From: Pseudomonas sp. RC10
Lineage (GTDB): Bacteria > Pseudomonadota > Gammaproteobacteria > Pseudomonadales > Pseudomonadaceae
Reading direction: 5' to 3'
Assembly (NCBI RefSeq): GCF_038397775.1
Contig: NZ_CP151650.1
Coordinates: 5,146,001-5,210,000, forward strand
DNA length: 64,000 nucleotides
This document shows, piece by piece, positions 26,095 through 36,086 of this stretch; positions within the stretch are counted from its first letter, which is position 1; each line of letters begins with the position of its first letter. Both the position numbers and the translations under genes were made by a program. Under the pieces are notes generated by a model, which was not told where the DNA came from, made no database searches, and saw only the letters and a list, made by a program, of their open reading frames with translations.

Positions 26095-27102
26095 TCAGGC
26101 GATGGACTTCCTGATCCGATACTCCCCCGGGGTTTCATCGAACCAACGCCGGAACGCCCGGAAGAAGTTGCTCGGATCGGCAAACCCCAGCAGATACGCG
26201 ATCTTCAGCAGGGTCATCTGTGGTTGAGCCAGGTACTGCTCGGATAACTCTCGTCGGGTGTCATCCAGCAGGGTCTGAAAACTGGTGCCCTCCTCCTGCA
26301 AACGCCGCTGCAACGTGCGCTGGGACAGATGCAGGCTTTGCGCCACGGCCTCGCGTTTCGGCTCGCCTTGCGGCAGCAGCCGGCACAGCACTTGCCGCGC
26401 CTGATGGGTGACACGGTTGCTGGCGAAGCGGGCCAGAAACTCCCCGGCAAAGCGATCGTGCAGCTTGGCCATGGCCTCGTCGGCAGTGGGCAGTGGCGCT
26501 TCCATATCTGCCCGCTCGAACACCAGCGCATCGTACGGCGCGTTGAAGGTCAGGGGCGCATGGAAGAATTTCTTGTAGGGCTCGACGTTTTTCGGCTGGT
26601 CGCCCTGGATCAGCACTTGGCGGGGGTGCAGCGGACGTCCGGTCAACCACCCACAAAACGCGAGGGCAAAGGCCAGTGAGGCCTCAGCACTTTGCCGCGT
26701 TGGCGGCAGCAGGTCGCCATGCACCGTCAAAATCAGCGCGTAGCCTTCCGGCAGGAGTTTGAAACTCAGGTCGGCGCTGTCGGCAATGATGCGCTGATAC
26801 TTCACCAGCCGCTCGAACCCCTCTTTCAGGGTGCGACTCGACATCAAGGCATAACCGGCGACGCTGAAGGACGCAGGCCGCACCACTCGGGCCATGTTCA
26901 GGCCCACCGCAGGATTGCCAGACAGCTCGACGGCCCGCGTCCAGAGCCGGGTCATGGAATCCTGCGGGAAACGCGCGTCCGGGTTTTCGAGATCGGCGTA
27001 CACCAGCCCCAGTTCGGTGAACAAGGCGCGACAGTCCAGTCCGTCCATTTCGAGCGACTTGACGATCCCCATCGCCCAGCTTGAAGAAGTCGTTTTTTCC
27101 AT
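26095..27102 (-). CDS. AraC-family transcriptional regulator (arabinose-binding-like N-terminus)
   Basis: The 335-residue regulator has an N-terminal domain with PDARFPQDSMTRLWTRAVEL and VVRPASFSVAGYALMSSRTL (OruR/ArgR-like effector domain) and a C-terminal AraC DNA-binding domain (about 235-330). The second helix-turn-helix reads KIAYLLGFADPSNFFRAFRRW and ends ETPGEYR. It probably controls an adjacent operon in response to a small ligand, but its target and ligand are unknown. It is divergent from the DUF962 gene. Confidence 0.88.
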   Translation of the reverse strand: MEKTTSSSWAMGIVKSLEMDGLDCRALFTELGLVYADLENPDARFPQDSMTRLWTRAVELSGNPAVGLNMARVVRPASFSVAGYALMSSRTLKEGFERLVKYQRIIADSADLSFKLLPEGYALILTVHGDLLPPTRQSAEASLAFALAFCGWLTGRPLHPRQVLIQGDQPKNVEPYKKFFHAPLTFNAPYDALVFERADMEAPLPTADEAMAKLHDRFAGEFLARFASNRVTHQARQVLCRLLPQGEPKREAVAQSLHLSQRTLQRRLQEEGTSFQTLLDDTRRELSEQYLAQPQMTLLKIAYLLGFADPSNFFRAFRRWFDETPGEYRIRKSIA

Positions 27103-27237
27103 GGCAGCACTTCTACTTCCAGACCAGCCACCCCCTGCGACTGATAGCGGAAGGATACTACGTTGGCACCCATTGTCACTGACTGTCCGGAGTGCTGGTC
27201 TAGACTGAGGGCATTAAATCGACAAGAGAAGACCGCA

Positions 27238-27549
27238 GTGGATAACGTGAAGACGTTTGAGGGGTTCGCCGACTTTTACCCGTATTACCTGCAAGAGCAC
27301 CGGGACAGCACGTGCCGCCGTCTGCACTTCATCGGCACGACGCTGGTGCTGCTGATTCTGGCAACCGCCCTGCTGAGCGCCAGCTGGCTGCTGCTGTGGG
27401 TGCTGCCGTTGGCGGGTTACACCTTTGCCTGGGTCGGTCATTTCTTTTTCGAGAAGAATCGCCCGGCCACGTTCAAGCATCCGTTCTATAGCTTGCTGGG
27501 CGATTTCGTGATGTACAAAGACATGCTGATCGGCAGGGTTCCGTTTTAA
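27238..27549 (+). CDS. DUF962/Mpo1-like family protein
   Basis: The GTG at 27238 gives 103 residues. The pattern FADFYPYYLQEHRDSTCRRLHFIGT (His motif) and FAWVGHFFFEKNRPATFKHPFYS is that of the DUF962/Mpo1 family, whose yeast member is an iron-dependent dioxygenase in 2-hydroxy fatty acid breakdown. Two membrane helices lie between (about 38-75). It is convergent with the phosphoesterase gene. The start is less certain because the longer frame is open. Confidence 0.8.
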   Translation: MDNVKTFEGFADFYPYYLQEHRDSTCRRLHFIGTTLVLLILATALLSASWLLLWVLPLAGYTFAWVGHFFFEKNRPATFKHPFYSLLGDFVMYKDMLIGRVPF

Positions 27550-27563
27550 GCACCGAGCGCCTT

Positions 27564-28379
27564 TTAAACGGTTTCGGCCGCTGGTTGGGCGTCCAGGGTT
27601 TTGGCCTTGACGTGCGCGTCGGCCAGGCGAAACAGCTCGATGGTGCCGTCCCAGTGCTCGATCAGCGCGGTGCAGGATTCAACCCAGTCGCCGCAGTTGA
27701 GGTATTCCACCCCGCCCACCTGACGGATTTCCGCGTGGTGGATGTGTCCGCAGACCACGCCGTCCAACCCGCGCTTCACGCATTCATGGGCGATGGCTTC
27801 TTCGAAGTCGCTGATGAAGTTCACGGCCGTCTTGACCTTGTGCTTCAGGTACGCCGACAACGACCAATAGCCTTTGCCGTACTTGGCGCGCCAGTGATTG
27901 AGCCAGCGGTTGAGGGTCAGCGTGAATTCGTAGGCGGAGTCGCCGAGAAATGCCAGCCAGCGGTGATAGCGAGTGATGACGTCGAACTGGTCGCCGTGGA
28001 TCACCAGCAGACGACGGCCATCGGCGGTGACGTGTTCGGCCTCGTCCACCAACTGGATATTGCCGAGGATCAGCTTCGAGTAACGGCGCAGGAATTCATC
28101 ATGGTTGCCGGTGACGTAGATTACCTCGGTGCCGCGCTTGCTCATGGTCAGCAGGCGGCGGATAACGTTGGTATGCGCCTGAGGCCAATACATGCCGCCG
28201 CGCAGTTTCCAGCCGTCGATAATATCGCCGACCAGATAAATCCTGTCGGCCTGATACTGTTTGAGGAACGCGGACAGGTGTTCTGCCTGACAATCCCGGG
28301 TTCCCAGGTGTACATCAGAAATCCACAAGGTCCGGACACGCTGCTTACGACTGGGTTTCACGTTCTCGGCAATGCTCAT
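27564..28379 (-). CDS. Metallophosphoesterase (LpxH-like UDP-2,3-diacylglucosamine diphosphatase)
   Basis: The 271-residue calcineurin-fold protein has metal motifs WISDVHLGT (19-27), GDIIDGW (51-57), GNHDEFL (about 91-97), IHGDQFD and GHIHHAEI. LpxH cleaves UDP-2,3-diacylglucosamine in lipid A synthesis; this paralogue-like version has an extra basic N-terminus (SRKQRVRTLW) and may act on another pyrophosphate, so the LpxH reaction is inferred. The frame ends 14 bases before the convergent DUF962 stop. Confidence 0.8.
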   Translation of the reverse strand: MSIAENVKPSRKQRVRTLWISDVHLGTRDCQAEHLSAFLKQYQADRIYLVGDIIDGWKLRGGMYWPQAHTNVIRRLLTMSKRGTEVIYVTGNHDEFLRRYSKLILGNIQLVDEAEHVTADGRRLLVIHGDQFDVITRYHRWLAFLGDSAYEFTLTLNRWLNHWRAKYGKGYWSLSAYLKHKVKTAVNFISDFEEAIAHECVKRGLDGVVCGHIHHAEIRQVGGVEYLNCGDWVESCTALIEHWDGTIELFRLADAHVKAKTLDAQPAAETV

Positions 28380-28501
28380 GGATAGCCTCCACTCGGGTTT
28401 TCACAAGGGTGGACCGAGTGGGTGAAATGAACATGACGAGCAGATTGAAATTTGATGACAGCGGCTACAGTGCCGCCCTACAGGCACGCCGCAAGACACC
28501 T

Positions 28502-28593
28502 GTAGGAGCGAATTCATTCGCGAATCGGTTTTACAAACGACGCATCTCCATCGGATGTAACGGCTCTCGCGAATGAATTCGCTCCCACAGAGA
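28502..28593. repeat. REP-like inverted pair
   Basis: AGGAGCGAATTCATTCGCGA and TCGCGAATGAATTCGCTCC face each other across about 45 bases, the same type as at 12340 and 14107. Confidence 0.78.
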
Positions 28594-28628
28594 CCCCATC
28601 CGACCAGTGTCAGGGCGCGGCCGACGTG

Positions 28629-29528
28629 TCACGTCAACACGAAATCCACCGGTTCGAGCATCGGCGGCAGGGGCGTCACGCCCAGGGCATCGAGGACGTC
28701 GCGTTCTATCACCCGAACCAGCGCGTCCAGCGGCAGGTCGTTTTCGTCGTAGCCGAACGGGTCTTCCAGTTCGTTGCCGATGGCGTCCAGGCCGAAGAAG
28801 GTGTAGCTGACGATGGCCATGAACAGCGGGGTCATCCAGCCCAGCGGCTCGGCCATGGCGAAGGGCAGCAGAATGCAGAACAGGTAAATCGTACGGTGGA
28901 GCAGCAAGGTGTACGGAAACGGCAGCGGCGTGGTCTTGATGCGGTCGCAGGTAGCGATGACGCGACTGAGCACGCTCAGGTGATTGGCCAGCAAGGTGTA
29001 GCGCCACTCGTTGATCTCACCGTTTTCACTGGCGTCCGAGCATTGCCGGCCGACCTCGCGCAGGATGCGGTCGCAATAATTAGCGCTGTCCACCGACGGC
29101 GGGCGGCTCAGCCAATGCTGCGTGACCTTCTCGACATCCTGACGGCGCAACGTCGCACAGAGGGCGTGGGCAAAGCCGCACAGGTCTCGCAGGATGCTGC
29201 CCCGTAGCGCTTCGTCCTTGAGCACTTGGGTTTCCCGAATGATGGAGCGGGTTTCGGTGATCACGTCCCCCCAGGCCTTGCGCGCCTCGTACCAGCGGTC
29301 GTAACAGGCGTTGTTGCGAAAGCTCATGAAGATCGACAGCGACAGGCCGAGCAAGGTGAACGGCGTGGCGCTGACTTTCGCAAAATAGTCCGGGTGCAGG
29401 CTCTCGATCAGCACGATGCCGGCCGCCAGAAACGTCACCAGCGCCGCTCGGGAGGCAATGCGCCGGGCAATCGAACCTTTGAGCGTCAGAAGAACGCTCC
29501 GCAGATTGGGATGCGGTCGAACAATCAT
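28629..29528 (-). CDS. Bestrophin family membrane protein (YneE-like)
   Basis: The 299-residue protein has a membrane pair near 30-75 and another near 210-250. Family motifs are visible: PFTLLGLSLSIFMSFRNNACYDRWYEARKAWG and FFGLDAIGNELEDPFGYDENDLPLD, the latter a bestrophin acidic cluster. Bacterial members form pentameric anion or cation channels. It starts just after the SelW-like gene on the same strand, so both may be co-transcribed. Confidence 0.9.
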   Translation of the reverse strand: MIVRPHPNLRSVLLTLKGSIARRIASRAALVTFLAAGIVLIESLHPDYFAKVSATPFTLLGLSLSIFMSFRNNACYDRWYEARKAWGDVITETRSIIRETQVLKDEALRGSILRDLCGFAHALCATLRRQDVEKVTQHWLSRPPSVDSANYCDRILREVGRQCSDASENGEINEWRYTLLANHLSVLSRVIATCDRIKTTPLPFPYTLLLHRTIYLFCILLPFAMAEPLGWMTPLFMAIVSYTFFGLDAIGNELEDPFGYDENDLPLDALVRVIERDVLDALGVTPLPPMLEPVDFVLT

Positions 29529-29531
29529 GGA

Positions 29532-29831
29532 TCAATCCGGGGGTGGCGTGGCACTGCGGTCATTGTGTCCAAGGTCGCGATCCGGGTCGATCCGGTCGCG
29601 AACACGCTGCTTCAGTACCTTGGCTTCGGGAAAACCGCCGTCAGTCTTGCGCTCCCAAATCTGCACATCATCGCAAGTGATGCGAAACACTCCGCCCGTT
29701 CCCGGCACCAGGGAGACCTTGCCCAGATCGTCGCCGAAGGTGCTCAGCAGCTCCTGCGCCAGCCACGCCGCACGCAACAGCCATTGGCATTGCGTGCAGT
29801 AGGTGATGGTGATTTCGGCCTTGTCGCCCAT
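29532..29831 (-). CDS. SelT/SelW/SelH family (Rdx-type) protein
   Basis: The 99-residue protein begins with a beta strand followed by TYCTQCQWLLRAAWLAQELL, a CxxC redox site at about 12-15 in the thioredoxin-like selenoprotein W fold. VPGTGGVFRITCDDVQIWERK and GFPEAKVLKQRVRDRI match the rest of the family; here the second residue is Cys, not Sec. It lies three bases from each neighbour (bestrophin and FimV-like gene), suggesting one operon. Confidence 0.85.
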   Translation of the reverse strand: MGDKAEITITYCTQCQWLLRAAWLAQELLSTFGDDLGKVSLVPGTGGVFRITCDDVQIWERKTDGGFPEAKVLKQRVRDRIDPDRDLGHNDRSATPPPD

Positions 29832-29834
29832 GAA

Positions 29835-32159
29835 TCAGCCCAGCCCCGCCAACAAATCGCGGGCTGTCTGTTGCGGACCGTCATCGGACTCGGCGATGAC
29901 CTCTTCCAGCAGGCGCCGCGCTTCGTCGATGCTGCCCTCGTCGATCAACACCTGAGCTTCGTTGATCTTGCTCAGCGGCGCTTCGTCCTCGATGTCCATC
30001 AGATCGAACTCGGTGTCGTCGGTCATGAAACTGTCGAGAAAGGCGTCGTCCATCAAATCGCTGTTGCTCTGCGCCACCGATTCGGGCTCGGATTCGGTCT
30101 CGAAGCGCAGCTCCATGTCTGGCGACCCATCCTCTTCGGCGAAGTCGCTGAGGAACTGCTCCTCCGGCATTTCGAAGACTTCCGGCAGCTGCTTGAGGTC
30201 CGAGGCGAACAAGGGGTCCAACTCGGGCTCGGCATCCGGCGCAGGTTTGCGCGGGGCCGGGGCGCTGTCGAAGGGATCGACCAGGTCCCAATCGGCGTCC
30301 ATGGACAAGTCGTCCAGGTTGAGCTGGAAGTCGTCGATCGGTTCGGGGTTGAGCGCTGCAGCCGCATTTTCGTCCAACTGCGCAGGCGCTTTCTCATGAT
30401 TGACGGCGGCAGCGGCAGCCGCTGCGACCACCGCCGCCCCCGCCACGGCCGGTACGACCGATGAGGTTTTCTCGACCGAGACAGGCGCCAAGGCCGGTTT
30501 GAGTTTCGGATAACGGGCGCGAATTTCCTGCAACTTCTGAGGCTCGATGCCCTGGTTCAACAAGATCTTTTCTTCTTCGTCGAACCCGGCCAGGTCGCCT
30601 TGCTCGCCAAGCAACTCCAGGATGCGCAGGCGCACGTCGGTGCGTTGCGGCTGCCGATCAAGGGCTTCGCGGAGAATGGCCTGAGCCTCGGCAAAACGGC
30701 CATAGGCGATGTAAATGCTGGCGCCGTCGAGGGCATCCGTCGCCGCACCGGCCAGCCGCTGGCCGCCCGACGCAGCCGGGGTGGTGGCCGTTGTGGCCGC
30801 TGGACGTGGCGTGACCGCAGGCACTTCAAACACCGGGGTGACCGTTCCCTGCGCAGGTTTGATGATCGGTTCGACAGGCTCAAACCCTGCTCCCGGCTGA
30901 GCCCCTGACTCGACCAGCCGATTCTTGAGCCGATTGCGGCGCACCGACCAACCCAGCGCCAACAACAACACCAACAGCAACAGGCCAGCCAAAATCGTCG
31001 TCCACGGCAGCTCATCGTCCTCGACCACCGGCGCGGGAGCGGGCGCCGGGGCTGGAGCGGGTGTCGCCGCCGGTTCGGTTTTCTGCACCGGCGCAGTGGC
31101 AACGGGCGCAGGCGGTGGCACGGGTCTGGCCGCCAATGCCTTCATTTCGGCCAGTTGGGTCTGCAATTCGATGATCTGTTTGTTTTTCGCCGCGTCGTCT
31201 TCGGAAACCTGCGCGACCTGGGTTTTCAGGTCCTCGACCGTCTTGGCCAGTTGCTGGTTTTCCATGGCGGTGGCGGTCAACTGCTCGCCTGCGCTCTGCT
31301 TCACGGCGGGTGCGTTTGGCGCGGACACCGAAACGGAGGTTGGCGCGTTCGCCGCCGGAGCTGCGGCAGTTGCTGCACCCGCTGGCGCAGCAACCTTGGG
31401 TTCGGCGGCGTTGTCGGGGAGCAGCAGGCTCTGGCCGACTTTCAACTGGCTGCGGGTGCCTTGAGGGAACGCCTGGGGGTTGAGCGCTTGAAGCGCAACG
31501 ATCAGCTCGGCACTGGACGCCTTGCTGCCCGGCGCCTGAATCTGCCGTGCGATACCGGCCAGGGTGTCACCGGACACCACGGTGTAATGCTTGCCTTGCA
31601 CCGCTTTCGGCGGGGCAACGGGCAGGCGCGACGCATCCGTTTTAGCGGCCGTCGCAGGCGAGTTGGTGCGGCTGCGCGTGGCAGCCAGGCCAGCGGGAGA
31701 GTTTGGAGGGTCCAGCAGCACGGTGTATTCGTGGAACTGATCGCCGTTGGGGCGCGACAGGCGCACGACGAAATCCAGATAAGGCTCGGTGACAGCCTTG
31801 CGTGACTCCACATGGACGATGGCACGGTTGCCTCGGATCACCGGGGTGAAATGCAGGTCATTGAGGAAGAACACCCGCTCCACGCCCGCCTTGGCGAACG
31901 CTTCGGTCGAGGCCAGGGTGACCACGATTTCTTCAGGACTCAGGCCACCCGCCTCGATCAGCTCAATGTCCGCGTTGAAGGGCTGACCCTGCGCGGAATG
32001 CAGCGTGATATCGCCCAGGCCCAATGCAGCGGCCGTGGCGCTGTGCAGCATGGACGCTGAGGCGATTGCCAGCGTCAGCAACCCCGTGCGAAGACCCGAC
32101 TGAACGCGAAATGATCCGTAACTCCCGCGCCGACTACCGGCCTGAAAACTCTTCAGCAT
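29835..32159 (-). CDS. FimV/HubP-like polar peptidoglycan-binding protein
   Basis: The 774-residue protein starts with a signal-like segment and the FimV N-terminus (LGLGDITLHSAQGQPFNADI). A LysM domain (about 193-250, YTVVSGDTLAGIARQI) binds peptidoglycan. A Pro/Ala-rich linker, a membrane helix near 390-410 (TILAGLLLLVLLLALGWSV) and a cytoplasmic acidic part follow, ending in the FimV tail SKINEAQVLIDEGSIDEARRLLEEV. The family organises type IV pili and polar chemotaxis. In Pseudomonas aeruginosa fimV lies near asd and truA, not here, so this looks like a second copy. It starts 137 bases downstream of marR. Confidence 0.85.
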   Translation of the reverse strand: MLKSFQAGSRRGSYGSFRVQSGLRTGLLTLAIASASMLHSATAAALGLGDITLHSAQGQPFNADIELIEAGGLSPEEIVVTLASTEAFAKAGVERVFFLNDLHFTPVIRGNRAIVHVESRKAVTEPYLDFVVRLSRPNGDQFHEYTVLLDPPNSPAGLAATRSRTNSPATAAKTDASRLPVAPPKAVQGKHYTVVSGDTLAGIARQIQAPGSKASSAELIVALQALNPQAFPQGTRSQLKVGQSLLLPDNAAEPKVAAPAGAATAAAPAANAPTSVSVSAPNAPAVKQSAGEQLTATAMENQQLAKTVEDLKTQVAQVSEDDAAKNKQIIELQTQLAEMKALAARPVPPPAPVATAPVQKTEPAATPAPAPAPAPAPVVEDDELPWTTILAGLLLLVLLLALGWSVRRNRLKNRLVESGAQPGAGFEPVEPIIKPAQGTVTPVFEVPAVTPRPAATTATTPAASGGQRLAGAATDALDGASIYIAYGRFAEAQAILREALDRQPQRTDVRLRILELLGEQGDLAGFDEEEKILLNQGIEPQKLQEIRARYPKLKPALAPVSVEKTSSVVPAVAGAAVVAAAAAAAVNHEKAPAQLDENAAAALNPEPIDDFQLNLDDLSMDADWDLVDPFDSAPAPRKPAPDAEPELDPLFASDLKQLPEVFEMPEEQFLSDFAEEDGSPDMELRFETESEPESVAQSNSDLMDDAFLDSFMTDDTEFDLMDIEDEAPLSKINEAQVLIDEGSIDEARRLLEEVIAESDDGPQQTARDLLAGLG

Positions 32160-32296
32160 GCGAACCCTTATGAGGCAGGCTTCCCTGCAAATTTCGTTGT
32201 GCGGACACCATGTCCGGGCAGAATCAGTATGGGTGCAAATAGAACAGGATGTTTCGACAGGTTCAATGTATTTGTCGCTGGCGCAGGGCCATATCG

Positions 32297-32734
32297 TCAG
32301 GATTTTTCCAGATTGCCCAGAATTGTCGAGTGCACACGCATGCAGACCCGCAAATCTGCCTCGTCGATGCCCTCGAACAGCTCATGGCGCAGTGCGGTGG
32401 CAATGGTCTCGATTTTTTCGATCAACGGCCGGGCGGTGTCGCTCAACAGGATTTTCTTCGCACGGCGGTCTTCGACGACGGCCTGACGCTTGACCAGGCC
32501 CTGGCTTTCCAGGCTGTCGAGCAAACGCGCCAGTGTCGGCCCTTCCACACCCACGCTCTGTGCCAGCTCGCGCTGGGTAGGCGCCGCGTCCTTGAAACGC
32601 GCCAAATGCAGCAGCACCAGCCAGCGGGCCTGGGATAACCCGAGATCGGCCAATCGACGGTCCAGCTCCGCACGCCAGCCACGGGACAGATTGGCCAGTT
32701 GCATGCCAAAGCGGTGTTCTTCTGTTAACGGCAT
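32297..32734 (-). CDS. MarR-family transcriptional regulator
   Basis: The 145-residue winged-helix protein shows FGMQLANLSRGWRAELDRRL (dimerisation), QARWLVLLHLARF, a recognition helix region with TQRELAQSVGVEGPTLARLLDSL and the wing RRAKKILLSD, close to SlyA/HosA type. It probably binds a short palindrome and releases it on phenolic ligands. A FimV-like gene lies downstream on the same strand; regulation of it is possible but not shown. Confidence 0.9.
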   Translation of the reverse strand: MPLTEEHRFGMQLANLSRGWRAELDRRLADLGLSQARWLVLLHLARFKDAAPTQRELAQSVGVEGPTLARLLDSLESQGLVKRQAVVEDRRAKKILLSDTARPLIEKIETIATALRHELFEGIDEADLRVCMRVHSTILGNLEKS

Positions 32735-32888
32735 AGGTAACTCGATGGTTAAAGATGATTCCTAATTAATAGGCAGCTAACCATGGAGCATGGGACGAGG
32801 CAAGAGGCCGGATGTGGCGTTTCGTCGCACAGGGGAATGGGAACAAGCGTTCTATCGCAATGCTGCCGAGGCATGGATCGCAAAATGG

Positions 32889-32978
32889 CAGGAGCAAATT
32901 CATTCGCAAGGCGGCGGTGCGTCCGATCGAGATGCGCAAGGTGCACTGGCCCCTCGCGAATGAATTCGCTCCCACAGA
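32889..32978. repeat. REP-like inverted pair (diverged)
   Basis: AGGAGCAAATTCATTCGCAA and CGCGAATGAATTCGCTCCCA are complementary apart from single-base changes. The type is the same as at 12340. Confidence 0.72.
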
Positions 32979-33009
32979 GGGTGCGCACGCCTGAATATCG
33001 GCGTCCGGG

Positions 33010-35136
33010 TCAGACTTCGAATTCCGACTGCAACGCCGCGCGCACGCAGTACAGCACGCCTTCCGGCACCCGTCCTGTGAACAGTTCGGCAATCGCAGCC
33101 ACGGGCGGCAGTTCGCCTTCGCCGTCGAGGAAGGCGTCCTGGATTTCGGTAAGCAGGTCTTCTGGCAGGTCCAGCGCCTGTTCCAGCGACAACTGCTGCT
33201 TGCCGATCGCTTCGGCCAGCATCGTGTAGACGTTTTTTTCCGAGCATTGCAGTTGGCCGGCGATCTGCATCGGCGTCATGCCCGCGCGGGCGAGGCTGAT
33301 CAGCTCGTGACGCAGGTCGGTGACCACCCGTGGCGCCGGGGCCGCGCCGCCCAGCACTTCGAGGAACGCCTCGCCATAACGCTCCAGCTTGCGCGCACCC
33401 ACGCCGCTGACCCGCGCCATCTCGGCCATGGTGCCGGGCTGGCTGCGGAGCATTTCCAGCAGGGTCGAGTCCGGGAAGATGACGTACGGTGGCACGCCAT
33501 GTTCCTCCGCCAGCTTGCGGCGCAGCGCACGCAGGGCTTCCCATTGCTCGCGTTCTTCGCCACGCACCAACTGGCTCGCGGGGCTGCCGGACGCTTTCGC
33601 GGTGGTCTGGGGTTTGAGGTCGCGGCGCAACTCCAACGTGACTTCGCCGCGCAGCAGCGGGCGGCAGGTGTCGCTCAGGCGCAAGCCGCCGTAGCCTTCA
33701 AGGTCGGTGTCCGCGAGACCACGGGCCACCAGTTGACGGAACAGCGTGCGCCATTCGTTCTCACTGCGGCCCTTGCCGACGCCAAAAACAGCCAGTTTCT
33801 GATGCCCGAAGCTCTGAACCTTTTCGTTGTCCTTGCCCAGCAACACATCCACCAGATGACCGACGCCGTAACGCTGCCCCGTCCGATAGATCGCCGACAG
33901 TGCCTGACGGGCAGGTTCGGTGGCGTCCCAGGTCTGCACGTCGTCGACGCAGTTGTCGCAGTGGCCGCAGGGGTTGGGCATGTCTTCGTCGAAATAGGCC
34001 AACAGTGCCTGACGCCGACAGCGGGTTTCTTCGCACAGTGACAACATGGCATCGAGCTTGTGTTGCTCCACGCGCTTGTGGCGCTCGTCGCCTTCGGAGT
34101 TTTGCAGCATCTGCTTGAGCATCACCACGTCTTGCAGACCGTAGGCCATCCACGCGTCGGCGGGCAGACCGTCGCGCCCTGCCCGACCGGTTTCCTGATA
34201 GTAGGCTTCCAACGATTTGGGCAGGTCCATGTGCGCCACGAACCGGACGTTGGGCTTGTCGATGCCCATGCCGAACGCGATGGTCGCGACCATGATCAGG
34301 CCTTCTTCATTAAGGAAGCGGCGCTGATTCTCGGAGCGGGTCTCGATGGGCAGACCGGCGTGGTACGGCAACGCCGGATAGCCGTTGTCGCTCAGAAACG
34401 CGGCGGTTTCCTCGACTTTCTTGCGCGACAGGCAATAGACGATTCCGGCATCGCTGCGGCGCTCGGACAGGAACGCCAGCAGCTGTTTGCGCGGCTGTTC
34501 CTTGGGCACGATGCGGTAAAAGATGTTGGGACGGTCGAAGCTCGACAGGAAACGCTCGGCGTTCTGCAGGTGCAGGCGGGTGACGATTTCTTCGCGGGTG
34601 CGCTTGTCGGCGGTGGCGGTCAGGGCGATGCGCGGAACGTCCGGGAACAGCTCGGCCAGTTGCCCCAGTTGCAGGTATTCCGGGCGGAAATCATGACCCC
34701 ATTGCGACACGCAGTGGGCTTCGTCGATGGCGAACAGGGCGATCTTGAGGTTTTGCAGAAACGCCAGCATGCGCGGCTGCACCAGACGTTCCGGGGCGAG
34801 GTAGAGCATTTTGACTTCGCCCAGCCGGATGCGGTTGGCCAGGTCCCGCTGCTGTTCCGCGCTGAGCGTGGAATTCAGCGCCGCCGCCGACACGCCTAGT
34901 TCTTCGAGGGTCGCCACCTGATCGTCCATCAGTGCGATCAGCGGCGACACCACCACCGCCAGGCCATCGCGCAGCAGCCCGGGCACCTGAAAGCACAGGG
35001 ACTTGCCGCCACCGGTGGGCATCAAGACCAACGCATCACCACCGCTGGCCACGCGCTCGATAATGGCACCCTGGCGACCACGGAAGCTGTCGTAGCCGAA
35101 GATGTCTTTAAGTACGCGTTGAGCCTGGTCGAGCAT
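33010..35136 (-). CDS. recQ: ATP-dependent DNA helicase RecQ
   Basis: The ATG at 35136 ([15 protein letters not shown]) gives 708 residues; the longer frame is rejected. It has the helicase core: Walker [13 protein letters not shown] (about 45-56), DEAH box [15 protein letters not shown] (about 145-159), and the C-terminal RecA half with [16 protein letters not shown] zinc finger/RQC part ([24 protein letters not shown], about 375-398) and an HRDC domain (about 535-610) follow. It unwinds DNA at stalled or broken forks. It is divergent from the YecA-like gene across a palindromic element. Confidence 0.95.
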   Translation of the reverse strand: MLDQAQRVLKDIFGYDSFRGRQGAIIERVASGGDALVLMPTGGGKSLCFQVPGLLRDGLAVVVSPLIALMDDQVATLEELGVSAAALNSTLSAEQQRDLANRIRLGEVKMLYLAPERLVQPRMLAFLQNLKIALFAIDEAHCVSQWGHDFRPEYLQLGQLAELFPDVPRIALTATADKRTREEIVTRLHLQNAERFLSSFDRPNIFYRIVPKEQPRKQLLAFLSERRSDAGIVYCLSRKKVEETAAFLSDNGYPALPYHAGLPIETRSENQRRFLNEEGLIMVATIAFGMGIDKPNVRFVAHMDLPKSLEAYYQETGRAGRDGLPADAWMAYGLQDVVMLKQMLQNSEGDERHKRVEQHKLDAMLSLCEETRCRRQALLAYFDEDMPNPCGHCDNCVDDVQTWDATEPARQALSAIYRTGQRYGVGHLVDVLLGKDNEKVQSFGHQKLAVFGVGKGRSENEWRTLFRQLVARGLADTDLEGYGGLRLSDTCRPLLRGEVTLELRRDLKPQTTAKASGSPASQLVRGEEREQWEALRALRRKLAEEHGVPPYVIFPDSTLLEMLRSQPGTMAEMARVSGVGARKLERYGEAFLEVLGGAAPAPRVVTDLRHELISLARAGMTPMQIAGQLQCSEKNVYTMLAEAIGKQQLSLEQALDLPEDLLTEIQDAFLDGEGELPPVAAIAELFTGRVPEGVLYCVRAALQSEFEV

Positions 35137-35282
35137 AAATACCCCGGATGGTGCCACGACAGCGGGTGAAACATCGCTGTTGAAATCGCAAAGCGCGGCA
35201 GTATACCGGAGCGTTTGAGTAGATAGGACAGCGGTGACACGAGCGGTCGAAATTATCAAAAAGCCGATTCCACGCGGGCTGT

Positions 35283-35405
35283 GTAAAACGTCGCGAGCGA
35301 AGGCAAGACAAGGCAAAAACAGGCAGGAAAGCGGAGTCTAGGGTTTTCTAAATGAGCATTTCCTGCCTGTTTTTAACGCAGTATTGCCGAGCGCAGCAGT
35401 TTTAC
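35283..35405. repeat. 123-bp imperfect palindromic repeat
   Basis: AAAAACAGGCAGGAAA (35315-35330) is perfectly complementary to 35359-35374. The outer parts also pair (GTAAAAC with GTTTTAC), giving an imperfect palindrome of about 123 bases with a 28-base centre. The shape is that of a non-autonomous MITE or large REP unit. It lies between recQ and yecA and probably includes both promoters' upstream part. Confidence 0.7.
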
Positions 35406-35489
35406 GCAGTCCGCGAAGGCCTCGGCGCTGGCATCTACAAGCCCCAGAGCCTAGAATTCAGCATCGTTTATTTCCAAGGTAGTCCGTCC

Positions 35490-36077
35490 ATGTCCTTCGC
35501 TGAGCAATTACACCGCCTGCAAGCCTTCCTCGATGCCGATGAGCTGCATGACGAAGCGCTGGACTATGTAGCCGCCCACGGCTACCTGACCGCGCTCTCG
35601 ATCTGTGCTGAAACCGTGCCTGACCGGGAGTGGATCGACGCGCTGTTCGCCGAGCCGCCGCACTACGCGGACAAGGCTCAGCACGAGGAAATCGAATCGA
35701 CGCTGATCCTGCTCAAGGCGCACATCGCCCGTCAGCTGGCGTCGGATGAAGAATTCGAACTGCCCTGCGATCTGGACCTGGGCGATGACCCGGACGACTC
35801 CGAACTGCGCGGCTGGTGCATCGGTTTCATGGAAGGTGTCTTCCTACGTGAATCGGCATGGTTCGAGAACGACGAGGAAGAAGTCAGCGAGATGCTGTTG
35901 CCGATCATGGTCGGTTCGGGTCTGTTCGACGAGCAGGCCGAGTTCGCTGACATCGCGGCGGATGCGAACCTGATGGACGACATGATCGTGCAGATTCCTG
36001 AAGCGCTGACCGCGCTGTATCTGCTGCTGCATGCGCCGGACGAGAAACCGGCGATCCTCAAGCCGCGTCACCACTGA
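35490..36077 (+). CDS. YecA/YgfB (UPF0149) family protein
   Basis: The ATG at 35490 gives 195 residues; upstream sequence is the palindrome. The helical, acidic pattern MSFAEQLHRLQAFLDADELHD, RGWCIGFMEGVFLRESAWF and VQIPEALTALYLLLHAPDEK is typical of UPF0149. The family is mostly of unknown function; the related YecA carries a C-terminal SEC-C motif that is missing here. The next gene starts 10 bases after the stop. Confidence 0.82.
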   Translation: MSFAEQLHRLQAFLDADELHDEALDYVAAHGYLTALSICAETVPDREWIDALFAEPPHYADKAQHEEIESTLILLKAHIARQLASDEEFELPCDLDLGDDPDDSELRGWCIGFMEGVFLRESAWFENDEEEVSEMLLPIMVGSGLFDEQAEFADIAADANLMDDMIVQIPEALTALYLLLHAPDEKPAILKPRHH

Positions 36078-36086
36078 GTCGCGCCT

